From Akanthomyces muscarius (taxonomy: Eukaryota > Ascomycota > Sordariomycetes > Hypocreales > Cordycipitaceae): 64,000 nt of DNA. The notes under the pieces are model-generated. The model made no database searches. It was not told the origin of the DNA and saw only the letters and a program-made list of their open reading frames with translations. The stretch covers positions 558,001 to 622,000 of the forward strand of contig NC_079245.1 of assembly GCF_028009165.1 (NCBI RefSeq), read 5' to 3'. Shown piece after piece: positions 24,526 through 35,208 of the stretch (its first letter is position 1; the number at the start of each line of letters is the position of its first letter). Both the position numbers and the translations under genes were made by a program.

Positions 24526-25470
24526 GCTGACGAATATCGAAGACGAAGAGACAGGCGGGCGGAGGTAAGGAAGCGGAAGGAAGGAGAAAATGCAAGACCG
24601 GCGCTAAATGAAGATGGCAAATGACAGAATGTCCGAGGCGGATAAGGACAGAACGGCGAGCTTCCAGGCAGCCGGACGATGGGGAGAGAAGAAGAAGTGT
24701 GATTTGGCTTGTTGGCCGCCCAGATTCGATTCACGCCGGTGCCGCCTGTGACGTGCTGAAGGTGGGATATAGTGGAGCTTGGGTTGGCCGCGTTGCTCAG
24801 GTAGTCTTGCTGTTGTGTGTTGCTCTGCGACGAGTGCTTTTTGTCGTGTAATGTTTCCCAAGTATGATCCCAATCTCAGACTCTGTTAATGTCTTCGACC
24901 AATGGTTCCGCCGTTGTTTGACGTTGTTGGAGCTGACTGAGCAGCCGCACAAGACGAGGCAGGATGGAAGCGCACAGAAGCAGTGAGACGAATCTTCGGT
25001 GCAGCGCCCTGTCAAAGAAGCTGCCAACACCTGCAGAAAATTGGTTAAAAGTTCACTGCGGTTTGAAACGACTGGCAAATATACCAGAAGACATTTCCCA
25101 CAGAAGGAAAAAAACCATTTACGTCCGTATCCTATTTAACGTGGTGCGGTGAAGCCACCGCCGCCATCTCCGCTGCGGACCGGGTTTGGAGCGGACTTTA
25201 ACATGGGGTCTAGCCTCGGCGACGTCGAGTAATCGGACCGGGCCAATGAATGTATATCGGTCAGATGTCTGTATCGTAAAAGTCATATTGATGATTCTTA
25301 TTGAATCTGAGAGGTGGATATAAGATTGTAGCCCAGCATCCTTCACTGTGTCTTTCACTGTGCCAATCCATCAACTGGCAACTTCATGTCCTTCATGTCG
25401 GAAACTCGAACCATTGGAAACTATATATGCATTTTCGCTTCGACACATCATGTCATAATATCAAGCAGTG
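24526..25470. other. UFD2 promoter region and 3' flank of the RING/TRAF gene
   Basis: About 945 bases without a recognisable gene. It must contain the UFD2 promoter on the minus strand and the terminator of the neighbouring minus-strand gene. Confidence 0.45.
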
Positions 25471-27141
25471 TTACAGTCGTGGCACATCCGCGTCCATGCC
25501 CGATGATCGCCTCCTCTCCTGCAGCATGGGGATGCCCTCTCCCGCGCTATTCCTGCGTATGCCCGCCGAGGCCGCCGCCGCTGCCGCGCCCGTGTTGTTG
25601 GCCGCTCGAATACGGCCCTCTTCGCGGCTTCGGTTCAGCAGCCAGTTGACGTGCATGCGGATCATGTTGATGTTGTTGCGGAGTTCCGTCACCTCCTCCC
25701 GGATCGGCATGACCTGGTTCAGGGTCCACATGCTCTGCCGGGCCTCGAGGTGTGTCAGGTTCTGATGGACTTCCTCGAAGCCGGCGTCCAGATCCTGCAT
25801 CGTTCGGCTGTCGCTGATGGCTGATTCACCGGCAGCGGAGCTCGCAGGGCCGATGCCGCCGGGGGCGCTGCCTCCGAAACGACGGTTGACCGACATTTCA
25901 TCCAGTTTCCGCGTCGTTTCAGCCTGTCGGGTGTGAAGATCGCGCAGCTGGCTACTAAGGTCGCCATACGATTGGATCACGTCGCGCTGCGAGCGAATGA
26001 TGATACCCGAGGGTGTTTCTGGGTGAAAAGGACAGCAAACCGTGTGGGCGCCTATCTGCCCACGCATAATACGAGCTGGACAGCCAAGATTCTGATAAGG
26101 GCATCCAACTTCGACTCCGTCGCATTCCAGGTCGCGATGGGAGTCCATATGTGATCGCACAACCAAATCCCAGCACGCTTCGCATCTTGTCTTGGTCTTG
26201 ACGCAAGATAATAAGTGCAGCTCAGCATCAACCTCTTCAATCTTTTCCAAGCACGCCGTGCAGGATGTCTCTTTGTGATGGCACATGTCGTCGGTAGGTT
26301 TGAAGGATAGCTTCTTGGTGCAGTCCTTGTCGGGACAATAGTAGTCTCGGTATCGGCATTCGTGGGTGGCGTGCTTCTCTATCATTTCCCTGCGCAATTC
26401 CTTTGTACATCCTCTGCTGGTGTACGGGCACTTTACCACCAGCGCATTAAGCTGCGTGCGAATAAGTCGGGCCGCGCTGAAGCAGTCCGCCCAAAAAAGC
26501 GGCTCTCGGTCGATGGGACAGGCTGTCCCGGACGGGCTTGACGATATGCTCCGTCGAATGCATCGGTAACAAAATGTATGGTCGCACGGTGTCGTGACCG
26601 GGTCGACAAGCGGGTCGTGGCAAATCGGGCACAGCAAGTTCGTGTCGGGCTCGGCAACGTAGGACAGCGAATACATGTCAAATACACACAGCCCGCCGTA
26701 CCGCTTTGGTATGTCGAGAGACGACTTGTGCGGCGGGAGTAGGGGTCCCGAGCGGCGATCCGGGTTGATTGTCGAAGCACCACCACCGGTGCCTGCACCA
26801 GCAGCCAGCGACCCCGACGTGCGGCGGCGCAGACCGCGCATGGCTCCCCCGTGTCTCATACGGCCGTGAATCTCGGGCGTGATGTAGAATGCCTCGGGCG
26901 AGGGCGGACGCACAAGGCTCGTGACGAGGTCGGGTGTGGCCGAGGAGCGGCGCAGGTTGCGGCGGGCAAACCTACGGGCCTCGGCAGGCGTCATGCGCAG
27001 GCCATCTTCGCTCGAGTCGGAGCCGTAGTTGGGGGACAGCGAGACGCTGACGCTTGCGCTGACAGAAGAGCGTGATATGGGCACATCTGGGGCTGTGGCA
27101 TTGCTCTCGCGCCGGGTCGGCGGCGGCGTGGTGCTGGCCAT
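25471..27141 (-). CDS. RING-finger protein with TRAF-type zinc fingers (probable E3 ubiquitin ligase)
   Basis: An intronless gene of 556 residues. Residues 1-150 are Ser/Arg-rich and disordered. A C3HC4 RING at 171-212 starts CPICHDPLVDPVTTPCDHTF and ends CPIDREPL. From about 235 to 375 there are repeated Cys/His pairs of TRAF-type zinc fingers (KCPYTSRGCTKELRR, CRYRDYYCPDKDC, VGCPYQNLGCPARI). A predicted coiled coil follows (about 380-410, LSSQLRDLHTRQAETTRKL), and another helix near 460-510. The C-terminus has an alanine run and a basic tail. The RING suggests E2 binding and ubiquitin transfer, and the TRAF fingers and coiled coil suggest oligomerisation or substrate binding. Substrates are unknown. 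A fungal protein of this layout is known as a family but I do not recognise a gene name. Confidence 0.92.
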   Translation of the reverse strand: MASTTPPPTRRESNATAPDVPISRSSVSASVSVSLSPNYGSDSSEDGLRMTPAEARRFARRNLRRSSATPDLVTSLVRPPSPEAFYITPEIHGRMRHGGAMRGLRRRTSGSLAAGAGTGGGASTINPDRRSGPLLPPHKSSLDIPKRYGGLCVFDMYSLSYVAEPDTNLLCPICHDPLVDPVTTPCDHTFCYRCIRRSISSSPSGTACPIDREPLFWADCFSAARLIRTQLNALVVKCPYTSRGCTKELRREMIEKHATHECRYRDYYCPDKDCTKKLSFKPTDDMCHHKETSCTACLEKIEEVDAELHLLSCVKTKTRCEACWDLVVRSHMDSHRDLECDGVEVGCPYQNLGCPARIMRGQIGAHTVCCPFHPETPSGIIIRSQRDVIQSYGDLSSQLRDLHTRQAETTRKLDEMSVNRRFGGSAPGGIGPASSAAGESAISDSRTMQDLDAGFEEVHQNLTHLEARQSMWTLNQVMPIREEVTELRNNINMIRMHVNWLLNRSREEGRIRAANNTGAAAAAASAGIRRNSAGEGIPMLQERRRSSGMDADVPRL

Positions 27142-28613
27142 GAGTATGACGTTGCGGCTGACGGATTACGATGTGGGCGGTGAGAAGGCAACGTCGCGGT
27201 GACGAGCCTGGACATGTGAAGGCTGAGTCGATGCAGTTGTATGTATGGCAGCAAGGAACGAGATTCGAGTTGCTACAATGTTGGCGTAGGTAGGAGCGTG
27301 AATGGCATGGAAATAACAGATGCGAGGAGAGGAATGCAGCGATTGTGGTGTCTTGTCAGATGGTTAGTGTCCGTCGACCTTCGACCCTGAAGCCACCCTT
27401 GAGCCAGGCGGGTCCTAACCAAATGCAGGGTGGTTGGGGTGGCCGTTGGGCGCTGTAGAGCCGAGGGACACCGCTGTCGGCCGGCTAGTGCGGGGGATGA
27501 TTCGGGGTTTCCAGCGGACATTCGGCCTGGCGTACAGGCAAGTCACTGTCACAATGATGCTGCTTCCATGTTCCGCAAGCTCGAGCATTAACTCCCGGGC
27601 ACCTACCCGGGAGAGGAGGTTCTGGTGTAGCATTCTCCTGTACTGCTACACCAACTGGCAAAAGAGTAGGTAGGCATTAATCTCAGTAGCGAGCGTTAAC
27701 CAGGAGTCCAACTATAGCTTATACAACCAGCCCTTACGGCTGTTGCATCTGGACGTGGGACCTGGGATCTACCAGAGCCCCTTACATGGAAAAAATGGGC
27801 GTAACGCGATGTGAAGGCCCTGCCAGAATTATTCAAGACCCAACAGAATTACAGACATGATAATAGATATTTGATATAGAATATAGAAAAGCTATCATTT
27901 AGCTACCAAGTTAGTCCCAGAGTCCCTAGCAGCAGTAGGTATTATGACTGAACGAGCAGTCTTGTAGATACCTAAACTTCGTCCGATGAAGAAAAAGTAG
28001 TGAAGAACAAGTAAAAGGGAGGATTCAGCCTTGAAGGAGCCGAATCATGAGCCCGGGCAGGACACTGGAATACGGTGGCGCCCCGTGTTGGGAGTCGATT
28101 TGGTATGTGGACGAGAGCCTGCGCTGGAACAGGTCCATGTGCTGGGAAAAGAGCAGGGAGGAAAGGAGCGACTACTAGTAGAGAGTTGGAGTCTGGCGGA
28201 TGGGGACACATGCATCGTTTCGAGACGCCAGCGACACCGGCGGTAAAAAGTGTCTCCATCTTCAAACGGCAAAGCTATATTGACAACCATTCACTACTCA
28301 TCCGCGATATGTTGCATGACCTTCTGCCTGTCGGTCATAGCCTGTCTGACATGTTGTTTGCGCGTGCCCGCCGTCCCGCACAGTCGAGAATACAGAAGTG
28401 CTGTGTCGATCTATTTCATCTTGTACTTTCGACCAAGCATCTGTGCGCCTGTCTTGTGGTATCCCATAGCCGACTTGTTTTAGGGCAAGATCTACGTCGC
28501 GATTCGGAAAGCTGGGGAAGCAGAGTGCGGGGGGCTGCGATGTCGACCTACTCCTCGGCAAGAGAGATATGAGCACGAGTACAGTTTTTAAAAAAGAGCT
28601 AATGATTCAAGAC
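27142..28613. other. Intergenic between the RING/TRAF and phosphorylase-like genes
   Basis: About 1.47 kb. It holds the promoter of the RING/TRAF gene and the 3' flank of the phosphorylase-like gene. Minus-strand bases 28340-28420 translate to a coding-looking stretch (VQDEIDRHSTSVFSTV) that may be a leftover exon of the phosphorylase-like gene (see findings). Confidence 0.4.
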
Positions 28614-29842
28614 TTACCGCAGGCTGTGGACCCTTTTGTTCTGTTCATTTACATTACAAAAAGCTTGGGATACTGTAAATTGGTCAGTACCGGCAAAGCC
28701 TCCGCTCCAGACAACGGTGGGCTGCGGATTTCAGGGAGAGATGGGGACTTACAGAAAAAGATGTCGCTCCACGAAAACGTGGGCTCCCACTTCTTTGGTG
28801 TTACATGGAGGAGAATCTCCTTAGCACACGCCGCGGCTGTAGCAGATGCATATGGCTGCCAGCGATCACTCTTGTGGCAGTCTGCATAGTTGTGAATCCC
28901 GCGGATGACCAGACACGGAAATTGGAGCATGACTCCCGCAGCTTCCGTCTCGTAGCAGTGGCAATCTGCCCCTGTCGATGCTGCGAGTTTGCTTCGCGTG
29001 AATGAGTCCCTGACAAAGGTGCTCCCCGAGGCAATCACACCGAGGTGGACTTTTGGGTCAGTGGTGTCGCGTGGCGGACGGATGACCTGCTGTGCAGGCG
29101 AGCAGCAGCCCTCGCAGTCGCGGTCGTCATCGGCGTGAGAGTATGCTGACTTGAAAAGCTTGTCGTTTTCAACACCTTGATGCGTAAAAGACGGACTGCT
29201 GGCACATGAAGCGGCAGCCATGTGAGGGTTCCTCTCCCACATCTCGGCCAGCAACATGGGCATCTTGGACCTGCCCCTGCAGTGCGTCGCTTGGACCTTG
29301 CGCAGTGCGCCTAGCAGCTCTTGCGGCGGAGCGTTCAGATGTCCAGTCCGCTGCCAGGTCCGACCCTTTTTGGCCTTGCCAATGTCGTACTGGACCACGC
29401 CGCCAGTAGCTTCGTCTGGCCGACTGACCACCACGTCACCAAGTCGGATATCACGACGCTCGTCGATATACTCCGAATCTGCTCCATTCTCGTCCTTGAC
29501 CGTGCTGATCTTGGGGATGGCGCCGGCACCGCCGACCAAGACGCAAGTGTCAATATGCGGCAGCGAAGCGGCGAGACGGGACGCCGTCACAGCCGCCGCC
29601 GCCGTTCCGTGGAGGCCGGCGGGGAGGGTGGTGATGACGATGTTGTGCTCGCCCATGCGGCCCCAGGTATATGAGTTCTTGTCATGGGGATTGGGGTGAA
29701 AGTTCGAGGGCGGTGCGTGTTCCTGGTCCAGCATGGCCGACGCGGCGGCGAGGTCACAGGTGAGAGGCGCGATCCATGCGATGGTGTATTGCTTGGAGCT
29801 GGGCAATGCTATTCCGTCGACTCTCATGTTGGACGAGTGCAC
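28614..29842 (-). CDS. Nucleoside phosphorylase-superfamily protein (PNP/UDP fold), NLR-type but without NACHT
   Basis: Two exons, 28753-29842 and 28614-28672, are joined over an 80-nt intron with a GTAAGT donor, a CTGAC branch point and a TTTACAG acceptor, giving 382 residues. Reading through the intron would give a 397-residue protein; the splice signals make the 382-residue form likelier. The fold markers are TIAWIAPLTCDLAAASAMLD at the N-terminus, PAGLHGTAAAAV, the glycine-rich LVGGAGAIP, IRLGDVVVS, and the substrate-site region YETEAAGVML with FPCLVIRGIHNYAD. This is the form found as the N-terminal domain of many fungal NLR-like receptors, where the PNP domain precedes a NACHT or NB-ARC domain. 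Here it stands alone. Enzymatic cleavage of a nucleoside or NAD-like ligand, or a regulatory role in heterokaryon or immune signalling, are possibilities, not shown. Confidence 0.85.
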
Positions 29843-30688
29843 ATGGTCCTAGACTTGGGGGAATACAATCAGAAAAAAAAAGGTTGTACAGACTGTTGCG
29901 CAAATCGAGTAGGATTGGGTTAATGGGGTCGAAAGGGGTAGGACAGGGCAGGGTCGAGGTATGGTATCATCTTGGTAGGCTGTACGCGCCGGAGCTAATA
30001 ATCCTGCATGATGAGTGCGCACATAGCCCCGACTGGCCATGGAGACGGCGGCCACGCACGATTTCACACTGTCGAATATAACTTCTATGAGAATGATTTC
30101 TTTCGCACAAGGACAAGTAACAAAGCGCTAGATATGGGGTCCAAATGCGACCTGGTTTTAACTTAGTGCGAAGCCTATAATCGAGGCAGCTGGACAATGC
30201 GGCCAGGATGGCTACAAATAGTCCCTTGGCAGAAGTTGAGGAGGGGCAGCCAGGAGCGTATTTACTCGGCGCCTACGACGCACACCTTTGCAGGGATCTC
30301 TGCGAATCAGAAGCACGTCTCGCTCGGCGGCCTAAACAGGAGCAACATACTAAATATTCGACCCCAAGAATGACATGATGGTCGACTGCTCTAGTTTTCA
30401 CATTCCTTGCTTGCCCACGATAGCCTGTTGTGAATATCTGGAGAGATTGGCAATGACTACGAGCTGTCGAGAGAAGACGGAAAAGAACCGTCTGAAGCGG
30501 GAGCCTATCTGAATAGTAGCAGAAGGCGTGCGTCTCGCCCGGCTTGGCTTGCAGATTGTGCTTAAAAAGAATAAAAAGTAGAGACGGCGCTTTGCATTTG
30601 CACAGTTTTTAGTAAACAGAGAGTATATTTTTGTATATTTACAATCTACATTTTACGCTTCGTATATCGTCATACCTCATTACGCCAC
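29843..30688. other. Intergenic, PNP promoter and GAD 3' flank
   Basis: About 850 bases with no recognisable gene. Position implies the promoter of the phosphorylase-like gene and the terminator of glutamate decarboxylase. Confidence 0.4.
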
Positions 30689-32470
30689 TTAGCAGATGGC
30701 GTGCGTCTTGCCCGTCTTGCCCTGCAGAGAGTGCTCCTCGTCCTTGTACTCGTGGGCCGTGTGGTCGTGGTTCTTCTTGCCGTGCGACGAGACGTGCTCC
30801 TTGATGTACTTTTTGGCGCGCTCGAGCGACTGCTTGTCCGATGTCTCGAGCATGCCGAGGCACAGCTTGACGTCGGAGATGAGGTCGTCGGCGCGGCTGC
30901 GGGAAAAGTCCTCGCGGCAGACGACGCGCAGCATCTTGAGCCCTTCCGTCTTGGGCGCCATGGTGTAGGCGGGGACGATCCAGCCGCGGGCGCGCAGGTG
31001 GGCGGCCAGGGCGAACTCGTCGTAGGCGCGGTCGGCGTTGGCGCCCTTTTCGGCGCCCTCGGCGAAGCGGAACGCGACGAGAGGCAGGCCGTCGCCCGAC
31101 TTCTCCGACATGATGACGAAGCCGAGGTCCTCGAGGCGGGCGGACAAGTGATCGGCGGTGCGGACGAGGTTGCTCATGATGGCGCGGTAGCCGTGCTTGC
31201 CGAGGCGGATGAGCTGGTAGTACTGGCCGATGACCTGGGAGGCGCCTTTGGAGAAGTTGAGGGTGAAGGAAGACTGCTCGGCGCCGAGGTAGTTGATGTT
31301 GAAGATGAGGTCCTTGGGGAGGTACTCGCACGAGCGCCAGACGGCCCAGCCGACGCCGGGGTGGACGAGGCCGTACTTGGGGGGTGTCAGTGAGATGAAA
31401 ATGAGATTAAAAGTGAGAGTGGTATTGTGCAGGGACGTACCTTGTGGCCGGAGGTGTTAATGGAAACAACCTTGGGCAGGCGGAAATCCCACTCGAGGTC
31501 AGGCACGACAAAGGGAGCGACGAAGCCGCCCGAGGCAGCGTCGACGTGGATGGGGCAGTCAATGTTCTTGGCGACGAGCAGGTCATTGATGGCTTTGGTG
31601 TCCTCGTAATGGCCGGTATAGGTCGTTCCGAGGATGGAGACGATGCCAATAGTGTTTTCGTCGACGAGTGAGACGGCGGCCTCGGGGTCAATGACGAAGC
31701 GCTCGCGGGTGCAGTCGACGTACTTTTCGTCAATCTCGAAATAGCGGGCGGCCTTTTCCCAGCAGACCTGGACGGCGGAGGACATGATGATGTTGGGGCT
31801 CTCGGTGGACTTGCCGGCGGCCTTGCGGGCGAGCTTCCAGCGGCGCTTCATGGCGAGGACGGCGAGCATGATGGCCTCGGAGGAGCCGACGGTCGAGGTG
31901 CCGATGACGTCGTCGTTGGGGGCGTGGAAAAGGTTGGCAATCATGTTTACGCAGCGGTTCTGGATGTCGGCGGTGTAGGGGTACTCTTCGTAGTCGATGA
32001 AGTTGGTGGGAAAGGCGTCGGTCATGAGCTTGAGGGCCTCGTCTTCCTGTCTTTGGTCAGTACATTTCTTTCATGGACAATGGAGGAGAGGGTGGCTCAC
32101 CATATAAGTCGAGACGAAAGAGGCCAGGCTGCGAGGAGCATTAGCACAAAAAAAGATGTCGTCTTTTTTCCGAGGAGCGGAATTGGGCAAGTGAGTGAAC
32201 GCACTTGAGCTTGGGATTGCCGTCGAGGCTCAGCTGGTCCTTGATCATCTGGTAGGCCACCTCCTTGGGCATGGCACCCTCGGGCATGCGGTTCTTGGGC
32301 AGGTCCTCGCGGGCGAAGCGCGAGCCGTAGATGGACGTGGTGAACTCGTCATTGTAGTCGGCGAGGTGCAGCTGCGAGGCCTTGTGGTGCAGGTCCTTGG
32401 CGTGGTCGGCGGCGTGCTGCTCGGCCGTGGGGTCGTTGAGGCCGGTCTGGACGCGGGAGAGATGGACCAT
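30689..32470 (-). CDS. gad: Glutamate decarboxylase
   Basis: Four exons (32205-32470, 32101-32128, 31441-32046, 30689-31375) give 528 residues. The second exon is only 28 nt. The introns are 76, 54 and 65 nt and all phases agree. GAD is a PLP enzyme that converts glutamate to GABA plus CO2, consuming a proton, and feeds the GABA shunt in the cytosol. Seen here: [17 protein letters not shown] (cofactor-binding region), [10 protein letters not shown] with the conserved Asp, and INTSGHK, whose Lys300 (last codon of exon 3) should be the PLP-linked lysine. The segment from exon 4 ([19 protein letters not shown]) matches the small domain. The tail is rich in charged residues and His. Length is typical. 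Divergent from the RBR gene across 2.7 kb. In fungi GAD is tied to conidiation and acid stress, but nothing in the sequence shows that here. Confidence 0.96.
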
Positions 32471-35208
32471 GGTGACTGGATTACGATTGGCTGTGAGGGG
32501 TTCGAGAGAGATAAGAGTATGAAGAGCTGAAGAAGAGACGGGGAAAAAAAAGAAGAAGAGAGGAAGCAGGATGTAGCCTGGGGGAGCTAGATAGCTTTAA
32601 GTGAGGGGGAGGGGTAGTTGGGTAGCTGGCTTAGCTCGCCGTGCGTGCGACTGGAGATGAAGGTTTAGCCACGCGCTGGGGTGGTGCACCTGGCTGGCTC
32701 AATTCGACACCGCCACGAAACGAGATTCGGCATATCGGATCCACTGGCGAATAGAAATGATGGACTGAATTGTCGACTGTGAGCCAGCCAGCCTCGAAAA
32801 CCCCGGCGGCGAGATGCAGCTTCACTACTGGTAACTAGTTGTTAGCGTCTGGAGCTATCGCAGCGGCCATGGCAGGGCAGACAACAGCTCATCGCCAAGG
32901 CACGCTTCTCCCGCTCCGCCATTGTAGCCGAAGAGCCATTGTGGAGGCGTTTTTTCCCCTGTTGGTATGGCATTTGTTTGAGGATGCCATCAGTTTCCTC
33001 CACGTCTGCGTGGCCGAGGCCTCCGGTTGGACAAGCGCTGGACAGGCCTGCGCTGAAGCTGCGCCAACTTATGCAGCTTCTCGGATCAAACGGCTACGCT
33101 AGGCGCTGATGGCCAGCGAGTATCCGTACTGGTAAAGCCCAAGCTAACTAAACAGCCAAATCCACCACAATGCGGCCTTGTTCTTTCCTCTCCGTCGTCA
33201 AAGTCGTTTGGGCTGGCACTAACTAAGGCCCTGCTCCCCAGTCTCTAAGCAACCAGCAAGGAACGGGCGTTTTTCTGTGCTATTGTACTACGCAGAAAAA
33301 GAAAAGAAAAAAAGAGCAACCAAATCTGCCCGCCTCGTTTTTCTTTTTTTTCTTCAATCATCCACCAGTGGATCGTGGATCCGTGATTGCCGGCTACGAC
33401 GTCATGATTCTGCCTTGCAAGAGCCCGCCCGACCAGAAAACCCCGGCCGGCATCCCCTATAAGCTGGGCTTTGAGGCTTTACCCATTTGCTCCAACATCA
33501 ACCCTCGTGGCGATGAGCTCTGTAACGCCAGTCTGCATAGACAAGGGACCAAGGCCCTGACCTCGAGTGAGAAGCGACTTTCGAGCCAGACTAGTGAAAC
33601 TTGTGCCTTGGCTTCGCAAGGACACAAGAAAAAGCAACGTTTGTATCGAGTAGATTGATAAGAGTAACCCAGCACAACAGCATGCGATCGAACACGGCGC
33701 CGTTAGCAAGGTCCAGGCCGCAGACATTGACAAACATTCACAGTCAAGGAATCTGCTACCACGCGAGCCTTTGAGCAGAAAACTCGGATCTATCTTTTTA
33801 TGCTTCAGTGATCACTCAGAAGAGCTTCAAGTCGAGCGCCACGCAAGAGTTGCCGCGCGCGATGGAGCAGCCGAAGTGCCACGGCCGTTCGGCCAGCTCG
33901 TACAAGTCAGCGACCGTGCCAGAGTCAGTAATCGACGGACCAAATCCATCAACACATTCTAATTAGGTCATCTCCAATAGATTAAGAAGTTTTTTTTTTT
34001 TCATTAAATCTAGACGTACAGCGCTCTCATATACGTTGTTCCTCTCTTCCATACCTTTTTAGAGTCCCACCATCACAGTAAACTATTTTGGCTTATACCA
34101 GTAGTGTGTAACTGATAGCCAATACCGGTAATAGGCAGCATGCACTGTTCTATATCACAGTTGTAGCTTCGGCGCCACCTACGGAGCAGTGTTGCAAAAA
34201 GGAGAAGAAAAAAGAAAGAAAAAACCCGGCGTATTAAAAGATGCACATTTCCGGTTTCGAGTACGCCTTGCACCACCTATTGTGTCGCAATGGGACAGGC
34301 GTGGTGCAGACGAGCAAAGGCCACCCCGAGGTCGGGCAAGGCCTCTGTGCTGCTGAAGCTGCATACACCGGTCCAGACAGTAGGCATCTACGGTCGACGT
34401 CGTCCTGATATGATATGAGTTACGCCCAGCTTTCAGAAACGATGAAGGTCTTCCGTGGTACGCTGGGAAAGCAAGCTACAGCTTTGGTTTTTATGCAATT
34501 CTCCCACGGGACCTCTTTGCGTACCTGCGTAGGAGCAACCAGATAGCCAGCCAGCGGTAGCACCGCACTGGCTCATGCACTGAGTGCATCTTCCGCTTCT
34601 GCTCTCACTGGATAGCTGGCTTACTGCCGATGTCCTCGACGAACCATATCAGGGATTTTGGCAGCCGATGGGCCGCCAAGGCGTTAACGGCCTTGCCGAC
34701 AAAACTGATTCGGCCTGCTGAGCAGATATGGTCTTTTGCACGCATCCTGCCTCGAAGCACATTGTTAGCCTCAGGTCAAGATGCAGACACCTACCAACTT
34801 TGGGGCTATCCGATTCAGTATACAATCATCCAAGGATGTCGGATCCATGCCAACAGGCTCTGGGCATAGGTTGCTTCCACATCATGCCTACAGACCCCTC
34901 TGCCCGCTCAAAGCAAACTGCCAGGCTCTTGAAACGCTGTACACCAGAAGAAGGAATCTATTTTTTTCTTTTTCTGCCGCCTTATTTTCGAGCCATCGTT
35001 GGTCACGAGGGCCTGCCAGCCTATCCACGTCGCGGGTGTACTCGTCACACTGGTCTATAAAAGCAACACCCATCTTTCCATCTCTGTCCACAATCCAAAG
35101 GTCCAAAAGCTATACCCGCGCGACAGACTTGCAGTTTCCTAAGAAGAAAGTCCCTGCAAGCTCTCTAAAAGACGAGGAAATCCTAGGTGAAAGGGCGGTT
35201 TCGGCGCC
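32471..35208. other. Divergent intergenic region, GAD and RBR promoters
   Basis: About 2.7 kb with no convincing gene. It holds the promoters of GAD (leftward) and the RBR ligase (rightward, TATA at 35056). Several poly-T/poly-A runs (around 33330 and 33990) are present. Short plus-strand ORFs near 33368-33658 and 34728-35245 lack recognisable features. Confidence 0.4.
35056..35062 (+). promoter_or_regulatory. TATA box of the RBR ligase gene
   Basis: TATAAAA lies about 150 bases before the ATG at 35209, leaving room for a 5'UTR of about 120 bases. Assigned by position. Confidence 0.45.
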
